From Paucidesulfovibrio gracilis DSM 16080 (GTDB taxonomy: Bacteria > Desulfobacterota > Desulfovibrionia > Desulfovibrionales > Desulfovibrionaceae): a stretch of DNA of 53,680 bases. The position numbers were made by a program, and so were the translations under genes. Where the stretch lies: the NCBI RefSeq assembly GCF_900167125.1, contig NZ_FUYC01000014.1, positions 1-53,680 on the forward strand. The letters are read 5' to 3'. Numbering within the stretch: the first letter of the stretch is position 1; every line of letters begins with the position of its first letter. The notes below the pieces were generated by a model, which was not told where the DNA came from, searched no databases, and was given only the letters and a program-made list of their open reading frames with translations. Shown piece after piece: positions 31,564 through 40,567 of the stretch.

Positions 31564-33930
31564 ATGGAAGAAAAGCGCGGCAGGGACGAAGCCCCGGACA
31601 CTCGGGAACAGCGGGCCAGGGGCGAGGATTCCGACATCCCACGGGAACACGGGGTGATTCCCGAGGTACCGGTTTCCAGCGACGATCCGGATCAAGCGGT
31701 TCCCGAAGACCTGGAAGCCCAAGCCCCGGAAGCTCCTGGTCCGGCAACGTCCATCGCCGTGGGCGCGCCCCACGCCAAGGAACGCAAGCGGCGGCGCTGG
31801 GAGCTGCTCATCGCCGTAACCTGCTTCGGCCTCATTGCCCTGCTCACCTGGGTCCAGCTCAAATACCTGGCCGTGGATTCCTACCTCTTCCTGGGCCTGT
31901 TCAACATCAACTTCATCCTGTTGCTGCTGGTGCTCTTCATCGTCACGCGCAACGCGGTGAAGCTGCTCCTGGAGCGGCGGCGCAAGGTGCTCGGCTCACG
32001 GCTGCGAACCCGGCTTGTGGTGGCCTTTGTGTCCCTGTCCCTGATCCCCACCCTGCTCATGTTCATCGTTTCCGTGAAGTTCGTGCAGACCTCGGTGGAC
32101 TACTGGTTCAAAGTCCAGGTGGAGGACAGCATGGAGCATGCGCTCAAGCTTTCCGAGACCTTTTACCGCGTCATGGAAGAACGGCTGGCCCGGCAGGCCG
32201 GAACCCTGGAAAACCTGCTGCGCGAAAAGGGCTTCCGCTGGGGCGGCAAGGGCATGGACGCGTTCTGTGAGGAAAAGGCCACGGAATGGGGTGTGAGCCT
32301 TTTGGGGGTGGCCCAGCCCGACGGCACCTACGTCAGCCTCTACCGCAACGCCCGCATGCAGCGGCGCTGGGGCGAGTTTGAAAAGCGCATTGCCAAACAA
32401 TACCGCAAAAAGCCCGGAGCCGCGTTTCTGCTGGAAGGAGGCGGCCCGGATCATGTGATTGTCTACCGGCCCGTGGACGCGGGCGAAACCGGATACATCG
32501 TCATCGGCGAGCAGCTAGGCTGGGACGTGCATGAAAAACTCAGCCAGGTTATCAACGGGCTTAACGAATATCAAAAGCTGAAGACCCTCAAAAGCCCCTG
32601 GAAAAGTACGCTCTACATGACCCTGGGCGTCATGACCGCCCTGATTATTCTGGGCGCGGTCTGGTTCGGGTTCCGGCTGGCCAAGGAGATGTCCGCGCCC
32701 ATCCAGGCGCTGGCCGCAGGCACCGAACGCGTGGCCCGGGGCGACTTGTCCGTGCACCTTGAGGATCCCTCGGACGACGAGCTGGGCTTTCTGGTCAAGT
32801 CCTTCAACAGCATGACCGAAGATCTGCGCGAGAGCCGGTCGCGCCTGGATACCTACAACCGCCGCCTCTCCCAGCAGAACAGGGAGTTGGAGCGGCGTGG
32901 ACGCTACATCGAAGCCGTGCTGGAAAACATCACCTCCGGCGTGGTGACCATGGACCACGAAGGACGGGTGGGTACCATGAACCGGGCGGCCGAGGACATG
33001 CTCGGTCTGGTGGCCCGGGAGATCATCGGCCGCAAGCCCCTGATGTTTCTCCAGGGGGAGTTCGCGGAAATGCTTCGCGAGGCCCGGGAGCAGATGGCCC
33101 TGGACCCCTTTTCCCAATGGCAGCGCCAGATCGACATCCAGGTGCGGGGACGGCTGGCCAAATTCTTTGTGAACGTGGTCTCCCTGCGGGCCAAGGACGG
33201 CGAGGCCTACGGCATTGTGGCCGTGTTCGAGGATATCACCGAACTGGAGCGCGTGCAGCGCATGGCGGCCTGGCGCGAAGTGGCCCGGCGCATCGCCCAT
33301 GAGATCAAAAATCCGCTCACGCCCATCAAACTTTCGGCCCAGCGGCTGCAACGTCGCTACGGCGGGGACCATACGGACAAGACCTTTGCCAGCTGCACCG
33401 AGCTGATCGTGCGGCAGGTGGAGCGCATTCAGCAGATGGTCACCCAGTTTTCATCCTATGCCAAGCTCCCGGAAATGCAGCCCAAGCCCGGAGAACTTCC
33501 CCTGCTGCTTCAGGAAGTGGTGGACATGTTCGCCAACACCCACCGTGATATTTCCTGGAGTCTTGAACTGGAAACGGAGATCCCTGTTTTTTCCTTTGAC
33601 CGTGAAGGATTGCGGCGGGTATTCATCAACCTGCTTACCAACGCGGCCGAAGCGCTCCATGAAACGGAAAACGCCGAAGTGCGGGTCATGGCCCGGCACG
33701 ATGCGGAAAAAGGCCGCGTGGTGGTGCGCGTGCGGGACAACGGTCCCGGCATTTCCAAGGAAGAGGCCGCTCGTCTGTTCGAGCCGTACTTTTCTCGCAA
33801 AAAGGGCGGCACCGGCCTGGGCCTGACCATTGTTCGCACCGTGGTGGGCGACCATCGCGGCGTGGTCCATGCCTCGGCGCGGCCCAAGGACGGCGGCGCG
33901 GAATTCGTGGTGCGCCTGCCCGACAGTTGA
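31564..33930 (+). CDS. NtrY-type membrane sensor histidine kinase
   Basis: A 788-residue kinase. After an acidic, Pro-rich cytoplasmic start (about 75 residues) come three close transmembrane helices (about 81-175), a periplasmic sensor part (about 175-345), a fourth helix (346-370), HAMP, PAS (from about 455), HisKA and HATPase_c. The phosphorylated histidine is His579 in RRIAHEIKNPLTP. The ATP lid is visible as DNGPGISKEEAARLFEPYFS and GGTGLGLTIV. The order is that of NtrY. No response regulator follows, unlike in ntrYX operons; the next gene is rubrerythrin-like. The ribosome site is weak. Signal sensed is unknown. Confidence 0.93.
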   Translation: MEEKRGRDEAPDTREQRARGEDSDIPREHGVIPEVPVSSDDPDQAVPEDLEAQAPEAPGPATSIAVGAPHAKERKRRRWELLIAVTCFGLIALLTWVQLKYLAVDSYLFLGLFNINFILLLLVLFIVTRNAVKLLLERRRKVLGSRLRTRLVVAFVSLSLIPTLLMFIVSVKFVQTSVDYWFKVQVEDSMEHALKLSETFYRVMEERLARQAGTLENLLREKGFRWGGKGMDAFCEEKATEWGVSLLGVAQPDGTYVSLYRNARMQRRWGEFEKRIAKQYRKKPGAAFLLEGGGPDHVIVYRPVDAGETGYIVIGEQLGWDVHEKLSQVINGLNEYQKLKTLKSPWKSTLYMTLGVMTALIILGAVWFGFRLAKEMSAPIQALAAGTERVARGDLSVHLEDPSDDELGFLVKSFNSMTEDLRESRSRLDTYNRRLSQQNRELERRGRYIEAVLENITSGVVTMDHEGRVGTMNRAAEDMLGLVAREIIGRKPLMFLQGEFAEMLREAREQMALDPFSQWQRQIDIQVRGRLAKFFVNVVSLRAKDGEAYGIVAVFEDITELERVQRMAAWREVARRIAHEIKNPLTPIKLSAQRLQRRYGGDHTDKTFASCTELIVRQVERIQQMVTQFSSYAKLPEMQPKPGELPLLLQEVVDMFANTHRDISWSLELETEIPVFSFDREGLRRVFINLLTNAAEALHETENAEVRVMARHDAEKGRVVVRVRDNGPGISKEEAARLFEPYFSRKKGGTGLGLTIVRTVVGDHRGVVHASARPKDGGAEFVVRLPDS

Positions 33931-33978
33931 TCCGAACGAAACAATCACAAGCAAGCCAGATTGGGGAGAAAATCCGAT

Positions 33979-34461
33979 ATGCAGGGAAACGGCATCCAGC
34001 GGCTGGCCGAAGCCTTTATCAATGAATCCGCGTCCGCAGCCCGGTGCGAGGTGGCGGCGCTGCGCGCCCGTGCCGAGGGTCGCCCGCAGGCCGCTCGCCT
34101 GCTCAATGCCCTGGCCGTGGCCCAGAAAGTCCACGCGGACAAGGCGCTCATGATCCTGCGCGGCAAGCTGGGAGATACGGACGCGAACCTGGACGAACTT
34201 TTGGAAGGTCTGGACCAAAGCGCGACCCATTACCAAGAGGCTCTGACCTGCCTGGAATGCGCCACCGGCCCGGCCAACGGATTTTTGGACCAGTTCCGAC
34301 GCACAGCGCGCAATCATGCGGGATTGGTTCGCCAAGTGGATGAAAGAGCGCCGTCTGCGTACCAGGTATGCACCGTGTGCGGCTTTGTCGCCCGGGAAAA
34401 TGCGCCGGAACGCTGCCCGGTCTGCGACGCGGTACCCGAACGGTTCGCCTGCGTGGACTGA
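33979..34461 (+). CDS. Rubrerythrin-like protein with degenerate diiron site
   Basis: A 160-residue protein with a ferritin-like helical part and a C-terminal rubredoxin-like site (Cys131, Cys134, Cys146, Cys149 in CTVCG and CPVCD). Compared with rubrerythrin, Glu16 is kept, but the ExxH of the second helix reads QKVH (His52, Gln at the Glu place). The E-x-x-x-H of the last helix reads TARNH (His113, Thr at the Glu place). The middle Glu pair is absent. Diiron chemistry is therefore doubtful. GGGGAG lies 12 nt before the ATG. It follows the kinase gene by 48 bp, so co-transcription is likely. Confidence 0.78.
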   Translation: MQGNGIQRLAEAFINESASAARCEVAALRARAEGRPQAARLLNALAVAQKVHADKALMILRGKLGDTDANLDELLEGLDQSATHYQEALTCLECATGPANGFLDQFRRTARNHAGLVRQVDERAPSAYQVCTVCGFVARENAPERCPVCDAVPERFACVD

Positions 34462-34496
34462 CCCTGCCCCCCCAAGCGGCAAGCATATATTTTCCC

Positions 34497-34881
34497 TGAG
34501 GGGCAACTCTTTTTCCAGGGGGAAAACCTTTCTGAAGAAAGGTTTTTCCCACTGGACCCCCTTTCCAAAGACTTTTCCTTGCTCCAGGCCTGCGGCCTGT
34601 CGCGGTTATCGTTTCTTTCCCTTTCCTCCTCCCCTTTCCCCCCTCCCAAAAGAAAAGAACGGCCGAAGCCGTTCTTTTCTTTTGGGGGCGCACCGTTGCC
34701 GCGAGTTTCGGGAGGGCGGAGCCATCCCGGAAATCGCGGCAACATGAGATCACGCCGCCGCACGACTCCGCCTGTCCACTCCCCAGACGTCCTCCCACCC
34801 CATGCCCCCGGCCGCGCGCAGCGCGAGACCGGGAAATGGGATTCCAAAGGGTCGCGGACCCTTTGGCCGCCGGAGGCATGC
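34497..34881 (-). repeat. Intergenic modular repeat, copy B (full, inverted)
   Basis: The most complete copy. In minus-strand order: end-module hairpin 4 at 34844-34866 (CCAAAGGGTC/GACCCTTTGG), hairpin 1 at 34695-34743, hairpin 2 at 34645-34686 (perfect 19-bp stem, minus-strand loop TTCG) and hairpin 3 at 34515-34555. It fills the gap between the convergent 3' ends of the rubrerythrin-like gene and the solute-binding protein gene. Peptides read through it on either strand are artefacts. Confidence 0.9.
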
Positions 34882-34904
34882 TTTATTCGGACAAACGCTA
34901 CCTG

Positions 34905-35855
34905 TCAGGGAACGATTTGCCAATGGCGAACAGCGGCGTTGTAGAATCCGCTTTCCTGGTAGGCGCGTTCCAGGGTTCCCTGATCCCGGAGGAGTCGGAT
35001 TCCCCGGTTCAGGGCGTGCAAGGCTTCTTGGCCCCGTTCGTGTACGGCGGAAACCGGCAGGTGACGGCTACCCGGGAGCGTGGTCTTGATGCCGGGGATG
35101 GGAACCAGCCGCAGTTCTCCTATGGTCAGGGAAAGGTCCGTCGTGGCCGGGAAGGGTGCCAGGGTCACGTCGGCCCGGCCGCGATCCAGCACCCGAAGCA
35201 TGTCTTCCCAGTCGTTCACGTCCAGAACGTCGTGGCAGAGAGCCGTCATGGCGGCCCAATCTGGTGTCCAGTCCCGTGAGGACACGCCCCGAAGCTGCCG
35301 CAAATCCGATGTGGTGCGTGCTTCCAGCGCCAGAATATTTTTGGAATCCACGTAGAGTCCGGCCTCGAATCGCCCTTCGGGGATCAGCGGGTCCGAGGCC
35401 AGCATTGTGGTATTATTTTGTTCCAGGTCCGTACGCCAGACCGTGTTGCCGGAGAGCAGCACGTCCCCGCGTTCCAACTCCGCGAGCAGCCGCGCATACG
35501 TGGGAACGGCCACAAATTGTACGGTTGCGTGCAGGCCGCCCAGGGCCAGCGCCTGTTGGGTGAGCACCACTTCCACCACGTCCCGCCGGGAGTGCGGGCC
35601 GGAAAATCGTTTGATTTCCAGTGGATTTCGCCCTTGCAAAAACCGCTGGTAGTCCTTGAGCACATCCTCGGGTACGACCATGCGTATCTGGTCCGCAACA
35701 CCGCCCGTGGGCGCCTGGTCCCGGCCGAACCCCGATGCGGCCCACGCGAGCGACAACAGGAGGCTGAGCAGCATTCCCCGCCCAATGGGGCGCAGGATAC
35801 GCAGGGAGCGTTCTGTGGCTTTGGTGTTCATTTTTCGCATGGCGCGTGCATACAT
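34905..35855 (-). CDS. Periplasmic solute-binding protein-like
   Basis: A 316-residue exported protein. A hydrophobic signal (about residues 29-40) precedes an SBP_bac_3-like bilobed domain, with MVVPEDVLKDYQRF at its start and ALNRGIRLLRDQGTLERAYQESGFY at its end, as in extracellular amino-acid binding or sensor domains. No permease or ATPase gene is adjacent, so it may be an orphan binding protein or a sensor partner. The start is uncertain: ATG at 35855 has AGGAG rather far (14 nt); ATGs at 35840 and 35831 have no ribosome site but give a more usual signal peptide. Confidence 0.75.
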   Translation of the reverse strand: MYARAMRKMNTKATERSLRILRPIGRGMLLSLLLSLAWAASGFGRDQAPTGGVADQIRMVVPEDVLKDYQRFLQGRNPLEIKRFSGPHSRRDVVEVVLTQQALALGGLHATVQFVAVPTYARLLAELERGDVLLSGNTVWRTDLEQNNTTMLASDPLIPEGRFEAGLYVDSKNILALEARTTSDLRQLRGVSSRDWTPDWAAMTALCHDVLDVNDWEDMLRVLDRGRADVTLAPFPATTDLSLTIGELRLVPIPGIKTTLPGSRHLPVSAVHERGQEALHALNRGIRLLRDQGTLERAYQESGFYNAAVRHWQIVP

Positions 35856-36179
35856 ATTACGAGGTCCGGCTCCTAGAGAAAAACGTCGTTCATGATGCTT
35901 CGGGACTAAAATTCTGTCATGAACGTCGTATCCAACTCAAATCGCCGTAGCTTTTGTTTTGATTGCGTCGGCAGATGTTTTTGTAGAACGTTTGTTGTGT
36001 GACGCACCATACACATTTTGCATTTCCAAGGTAAGGGTGCGGCTCTGCATACACTGGAGCGGCCCGTCCAACGTATCCAAAAAAATCCTTGAGCCGTCTT
36101 GGTCTTCCTGTCGGGGTTTGGTATTGACTATCCATAGAAGTATCGAGTCGTCGGAATATCACTACGGAGGTCACCCACC
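35856..36179. other. Divergent region before the binding-protein gene and hsp20
   Basis: 324 bp. It holds the inverted repeat at 35887-35925 described separately. TTGACT at 36124-36129 is a possible -35 for hsp20 but lacks a good -10 at normal spacing. No CIRCE element or clear heat-shock sigma promoter was found. Confidence 0.5.
35887..35925. promoter_or_regulatory. Inverted repeat, likely operator
   Basis: CGTTCATGA (35887-35895) and TCATGAACG (35917-35925) form a perfect 9-bp inverted repeat with a 21-nt spacer; centres are 30 bp apart, about three helical turns. It starts 32 bp upstream of the longest start of the solute-binding protein gene and about 255 bp before hsp20. The geometry suits two dimers or a dimer of half-sites on one DNA face. 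Confidence 0.55.
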
Positions 36180-36590
36180 ATGCCCGATCTGAAAGGTTGG
36201 AGCTACCGCGAGTTGGGCAGGCTGCGGCGCGACATGGACCGGCTGTTCGACAGCCTGTGCCAGGACTATGGGCTACCCGGTCCCAAGTGCGCGGAGCGTG
36301 CGGAAATTGAGGAAGACGACCAGGAGGTCCGTATCCGCCTGGTGTTGCCCGGGTTGCGTGCCCGTGATCTGGATGTCCGCGTAACGGAGCTGGATTTGGA
36401 AATCTCCGGCAGACAGGAAAAAGCAACGGACCAGGGACACACACTGCGAGGGTTTACCCGCCGTTTGGGGCTGCCCTGCCGGGTGCAGCCCGACCAAGTG
36501 CGGGCCGTGTACCGCGACGATGTCCTCAACGTGATCCTGCCCAAATGCCGGGGCGCACAGTGCCGAAGCATCCACATTTCCGAGGAGTGA
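36180..36590 (+). CDS. Hsp20-type small heat-shock protein
   Basis: A 136-residue alpha-crystallin-domain chaperone. The domain spans about residues 40-125 (EEDDQEVRIRLVLPGL, then FTRRLGLPCRVQPDQVRAVY and DDVLNVILPK). It lacks the usual C-terminal I-x-I/V anchor except for IHI near the end. GGAGG lies before the ATG. The Lon-like protease 2 gene starts 2 bp after its stop codon, with GAGGAGTGA serving both. Holding misfolded proteins for that protease is a reasonable inference. Confidence 0.9.
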   Translation: MPDLKGWSYRELGRLRRDMDRLFDSLCQDYGLPGPKCAERAEIEEDDQEVRIRLVLPGLRARDLDVRVTELDLEISGRQEKATDQGHTLRGFTRRLGLPCRVQPDQVRAVYRDDVLNVILPKCRGAQCRSIHISEE

Positions 36591-36592
36591 AC

Positions 36593-39067
36593 ATGCCGAG
36601 CAAAATGGACCGGACCATCAAGGTGCCGCAGGAATCTCTGCGCTGGAAACTCGATCCCGCCACCCTGCCTTTCGAGACAACGGACGATCTGGAACCGCCT
36701 TCCGATATCATCGGCCAGGGGCGGGGAGTGGAGGCCTTCCGTTTTGGCATGGGCATGGACCGTAAGGGGTACAACATCTTCGTTACCGGCCCGGCGGGTA
36801 CGGGCAAGATGTTTACGGTCAAGAAGCTGCTCAAGGAGCTTTCCGATGACAGAGCCACACCGGACGACCTGTGCTACGTGAACAATTTCAAGCACCCGGA
36901 ATCACCGGTGCTGTTGCGGTTTGCTCCGGGTCGCGGCGCGGCCTTCAAAAAGGCGGTGCAGGAGTTTTTGGACAACGTCAAAAAGGAAGTGCCGCAGCTT
37001 TTTGAGTCCGAAGAATACATCGCCCGCAAGAACGAGATTATGGAAGCGCATGAAAAGCAAGTGCGCGAATTCTATAAGGGCGTGGAAGAAAAGGTAAAGG
37101 ACACGGACCTTGTGGTGGTGAACATGCAGATGGGTCCGGTGCAGCGACCCGACGTGGTACCCCTGGTGGACGGGGAGCCGAAGCGCATGGTCGAGGTGGA
37201 GGAGATGGTGGAGAAGGGGCGCTTCCCCCAGGAAGAGCTGGAACGCCTCAAGCAGCGCCGTCTGGAGGTCAAGGAGGAGCTGGACCAGATCGTCATTCAG
37301 GTCAAGCAGCTCAACAAGGAGGTCAAGGACAAGAGCGAGGAAGTGGACCGGCTCATGTTTCTGGCCCTGGCCAGGGAGCACATGCAGCCCCTGCGCGACG
37401 AATTTTGCCAGGGTGACAACGCCGAAAAGATCGAACGCCATTTGGACGCGGTGCTCGACGACATGGTGGAGAACATGGACGCCCTGAAGATGCTCGGTGC
37501 CAAGCCGCAGCAGGCCGGGCCAATGATGATGATGGCGCCGCCCCCGGAAGTGGTCTTTCATCCCTACCAGGTGAATCTGCTGGTGGACAATGCCGAGCAG
37601 GACGGCCCGCCCGTGATCATCGAATCCTACCCCACCTATCGGAACCTGTTCGGATCCATTGAGCGCATCATGGACCGCAACGGCGGCTGGCGGACGGATT
37701 TTACCAAGATCAAGGCGGGATCCTTTGTCAAGGCCAACGGCGGCTTTTTGGTGCTCAACCTCATGGACGCCATTATGGAGCCGGGGGTCTGGCAAACCCT
37801 GAAGCGTTCGCTCAAAACCGAAGCCATTGAGATACAGACCTTTGATCCCTATTACTTCATCACGGCCACGGGCCTGAAGCCGGAATCCATCCCCATGCAG
37901 GTCAAAGTGGTGGTCACCGGCGATCCGCGCCTGTATCACCTGCTGCGCCACTACGACCCGGACACGCAGAAAATATTCAAGGTCCGGGCGGATATCGAAA
38001 CCAGCATGGACCGCACGGACGAGAACGTGCTGCAGGTGGCCCGCTTTGTACGGGCCGTGGTCCAGCGCCATGAACACAAGCCCTTCCATGCCTCGGCTGT
38101 GTCGCGCATCACGGAACGGGCCGTGCGCATGGCCGGGCGGCAGGAAAAAATCTCCACCGCGTTTCCCCGGCTCTCGGACCTGGTGGACGAGGCTGCCTAC
38201 TTCGCAAGCCGGTGCTCTGCGTGCGATACGGTCACGGCCGAACATGTGGAGCAGGCTGTGGAGGCCAAGATTCATCGTTCCAACCAGATTGAGGAACAGC
38301 TCCAGGAGATGATCGACCGCGGTTCCCTGTTCGTGGATACGGACGGAAGCGAGGTGGGGCAGATCAACGGCCTTGCCGTGTATTCCATGGGCGACCACAT
38401 GTTCGGCAAGCCTTCGCGCATCACGGCCGTGACCAGTCTGGGCAAGGAAGGGGTCATCAACATCGAGCGGGAGGCGGACCTTTCCGGTCCCACGCACAAC
38501 AAAGGCATGCTCATCCTTGCGGGCTGGCTGCGGCGTATGTTCGCCCAGGACAAGCCCATGGCCCTGGCCGCGTCCATTGCGTTTGAACAGAGCTATGGCG
38601 GCGTGGACGGCGATTCCGCATCCAGCACCGAGCTGTACGCCCTGCTTTCCAGCCTATCCGGGCTGCCCATCCGTCAGGACATCGCCGTGACAGGCTCCGT
38701 GAACCAGAAGGGCGAGGTGCAGCCCATCGGCGGGGTGAATGAAAAAATCGAGGGGTTCTACCTCTGCTGCAAGCGGGCCGGACTTACAGGGCGTCAGGGC
38801 GTGCTCATTCCCCGGGCCAATGTCAAGGATCTGATGCTCCGCCAGGAGGTGGTCGATGCCGTGGCCGAGGGCCGGTTCCATGTCTGGGCCGCGTCCAGCG
38901 TGGAGCAAGGGGCCGAGTTGCTCATGGGTAAGCCCGCGGGCAAACGCGGCAAGAACGGCAACTATCCCAAAACGTCCATTTTTGGCCGGGCGGATGCTGC
39001 GTTGGCGGAAATGGCCGAGGCGCTGCAAAAATTCGGCAAGGACGACAAAGAGGAAAAGGATTCCTGA
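36593..39067 (+). CDS. Lon-like AAA_32 protease 2
   Basis: An 824-residue paralogue of the protein at 28985-31411. Catalytic Ser675 (VDGDSASSTEL) and Lys718 (GGVNEKIEGF) are 43 apart. Its P-loop is GPAGTGKM (residues 66-73): the lysine is present, but Met stands where Thr or Ser normally follows. A coiled-coil insertion (about residues 185-270) resembles that of the paralogue. It starts 2 bp after hsp20, with GAGGAG upstream, and ends with a charged tail (KDDKEEKDS). The operon suggests a role in proteotoxic stress; a terminator follows at 39100-39132. Confidence 0.93.
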   Translation: MPSKMDRTIKVPQESLRWKLDPATLPFETTDDLEPPSDIIGQGRGVEAFRFGMGMDRKGYNIFVTGPAGTGKMFTVKKLLKELSDDRATPDDLCYVNNFKHPESPVLLRFAPGRGAAFKKAVQEFLDNVKKEVPQLFESEEYIARKNEIMEAHEKQVREFYKGVEEKVKDTDLVVVNMQMGPVQRPDVVPLVDGEPKRMVEVEEMVEKGRFPQEELERLKQRRLEVKEELDQIVIQVKQLNKEVKDKSEEVDRLMFLALAREHMQPLRDEFCQGDNAEKIERHLDAVLDDMVENMDALKMLGAKPQQAGPMMMMAPPPEVVFHPYQVNLLVDNAEQDGPPVIIESYPTYRNLFGSIERIMDRNGGWRTDFTKIKAGSFVKANGGFLVLNLMDAIMEPGVWQTLKRSLKTEAIEIQTFDPYYFITATGLKPESIPMQVKVVVTGDPRLYHLLRHYDPDTQKIFKVRADIETSMDRTDENVLQVARFVRAVVQRHEHKPFHASAVSRITERAVRMAGRQEKISTAFPRLSDLVDEAAYFASRCSACDTVTAEHVEQAVEAKIHRSNQIEEQLQEMIDRGSLFVDTDGSEVGQINGLAVYSMGDHMFGKPSRITAVTSLGKEGVINIEREADLSGPTHNKGMLILAGWLRRMFAQDKPMALAASIAFEQSYGGVDGDSASSTELYALLSSLSGLPIRQDIAVTGSVNQKGEVQPIGGVNEKIEGFYLCCKRAGLTGRQGVLIPRANVKDLMLRQEVVDAVAEGRFHVWAASSVEQGAELLMGKPAGKRGKNGNYPKTSIFGRADAALAEMAEALQKFGKDDKEEKDS

Positions 39068-39099
39068 CGAGCTTCGGCTTTGTCGGGATGGCGGCTTGG

Positions 39100-39132
39100 G
39101 ACCGGTCGGCGGAATGTCGGCCGGTCTTTTTG
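39100..39132 (+). terminator. Terminator of the hsp20-Lon 2 operon
   Basis: GACCGGTCG pairs with CGGCCGGTC (one bulge) around a short loop and runs into five T, 32 nt after the stop codon. Confidence 0.85.
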
Positions 39133-39296
39133 TGCGTGGAGGGGCGCATTGCGGTTGTGTCCTGGGGCGCGTTGCCGGAAGCTGCCGAGCAAGGCACGAA
39201 TAATGCAATAAATCGCGGGAGGACAAGGGACCGACAGTAAAATGACCCCCAGACCGGCAATGTCTCCGCTGCCTGCCGGTCGAAACGAGGTGAGGC

Positions 39297-40520
39297 ATGG
39301 ACGAGGAACTGCGGGATTTTTTGAAACGACAGGCCAGAATCACGGCCGAATACACCCTGCTGGGCGAGCGCACCCCCAAGGACAAACAGCGCTATGTCTT
39401 TATCGGACGTCGGCGGGGCGGTTTTTCCGGCAATACCAAATATCAGTTTCTGCACATGTTGCGGCATCACCCGGAATTGGACTGCCGATACTTCACCGAG
39501 GAGCGCGGGGTATACAACGAATTGTGCGATGCGGGTCTTCCCGCTGCATATTTCCCATCGCGCCATGCCGTGGAAGTGCTGGCCGGAGCCGGAACCGTGG
39601 TGGTGGAATCCATCAGTTTCCGGACGCAAATTTATTATCCGCTGCTGGCCGGAGCCAGGCAGATTCAGCTCTGGCACGGCGTAGGCAACAAAAAGATCGG
39701 GTTTTTGCTGCGGGGCGTTCCGGTCCTCCAGGGCTATGAGGACGACCTCCTGCGCGACCACAGCGACTACGACCTCATTGTTTCCACCTCGCCGTTCTAC
39801 ACCGAGGAAGTGTTCCGCAAGTCCATGCATGCCAAGGAGTTCGCCTCCCTGGGGTATCCGCGTACGGATGTTTTGTACCGGCCTGTGGACAAGCAAACCC
39901 TGGTGGGCTGCGATCTCCAGGCCTACTCCCGGGTACGCCGCGCCGCCAAGCGCGGTCCTGTGGTGCTCTTTGCGCCCACGTTCCGCGATACGGACATGAA
40001 TCCCATCACCCAGAACGTCCTGGACCTGCGTCGGCTGGTGGAGCTTTTTGCCGAGCACGACGCCCACCTGCTGGTCAAGCCCCACGGTCGGATTCCCCTG
40101 GAAACCGGAACCCTGCCGGACAACGTCACTTTTTGCCGTTCCGATTCGGACGTCTATCCCTTCTTCCCCCTGGTGGACGCCATGATTACAGATTATTCCT
40201 CCATCCACACGGAATTTTTGCTTATGAATCGTCCCGTGTTGTTTTTCTGGGCGGATTTTGACAGTTATATGGCCGTGGACCGGGGGTTTCAGTTCCCGTT
40301 TGAGTCCATGTGTCCCGGGCCGAAATGCCGCGACGCGGAAAGCCTGATCCGTGAGCTGGAAAACGTGCTCACCGGCGGACCGGACCACTGGGCCGAAGCC
40401 CGGAGCGCCCTGCGCGACAAAGCGTTTTCCCATCAGGATGGCCGTTCCGCCCAGCGTGTGGCCGAACACATCCTGCAAGGCGAATTCGCGCCAGCCGTCA
40501 GTGGGCAGACCGTTTCCTGA
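39297..40520 (+). CDS. CDP-glycerol glycerophosphotransferase-like protein
   Basis: A 407-residue GT-B-type protein of the TagB/TagF-like family. IQLWHGVGNKKIGF carries the family histidine, FASLGYPRTDVLY and VLFAPTFRDTD follow, and MITDYSSIHTEFLLMNRPVLFF is the acceptor/donor site block. In Gram-positives such enzymes build teichoic acids; in Gram-negatives they modify surface glycans. GAGGTGAGG lies before the ATG. The DUF115 gene starts 47 bp later, so both likely serve one surface-glycan task. Confidence 0.88.
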   Translation: MDEELRDFLKRQARITAEYTLLGERTPKDKQRYVFIGRRRGGFSGNTKYQFLHMLRHHPELDCRYFTEERGVYNELCDAGLPAAYFPSRHAVEVLAGAGTVVVESISFRTQIYYPLLAGARQIQLWHGVGNKKIGFLLRGVPVLQGYEDDLLRDHSDYDLIVSTSPFYTEEVFRKSMHAKEFASLGYPRTDVLYRPVDKQTLVGCDLQAYSRVRRAAKRGPVVLFAPTFRDTDMNPITQNVLDLRRLVELFAEHDAHLLVKPHGRIPLETGTLPDNVTFCRSDSDVYPFFPLVDAMITDYSSIHTEFLLMNRPVLFFWADFDSYMAVDRGFQFPFESMCPGPKCRDAESLIRELENVLTGGPDHWAEARSALRDKAFSHQDGRSAQRVAEHILQGEFAPAVSGQTVS

Positions 40521-40567
40521 GCGGTACGACTACGTCAACACACCGGAATTACAAGGATAGCAAGGTC

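Noticed and set aside
34314-34847. Minus-strand open frames over copy B and the end of the rubrerythrin-like gene
   Set aside because: Same repeat-derived peptide; overlaps a well-supported gene on the other strand.
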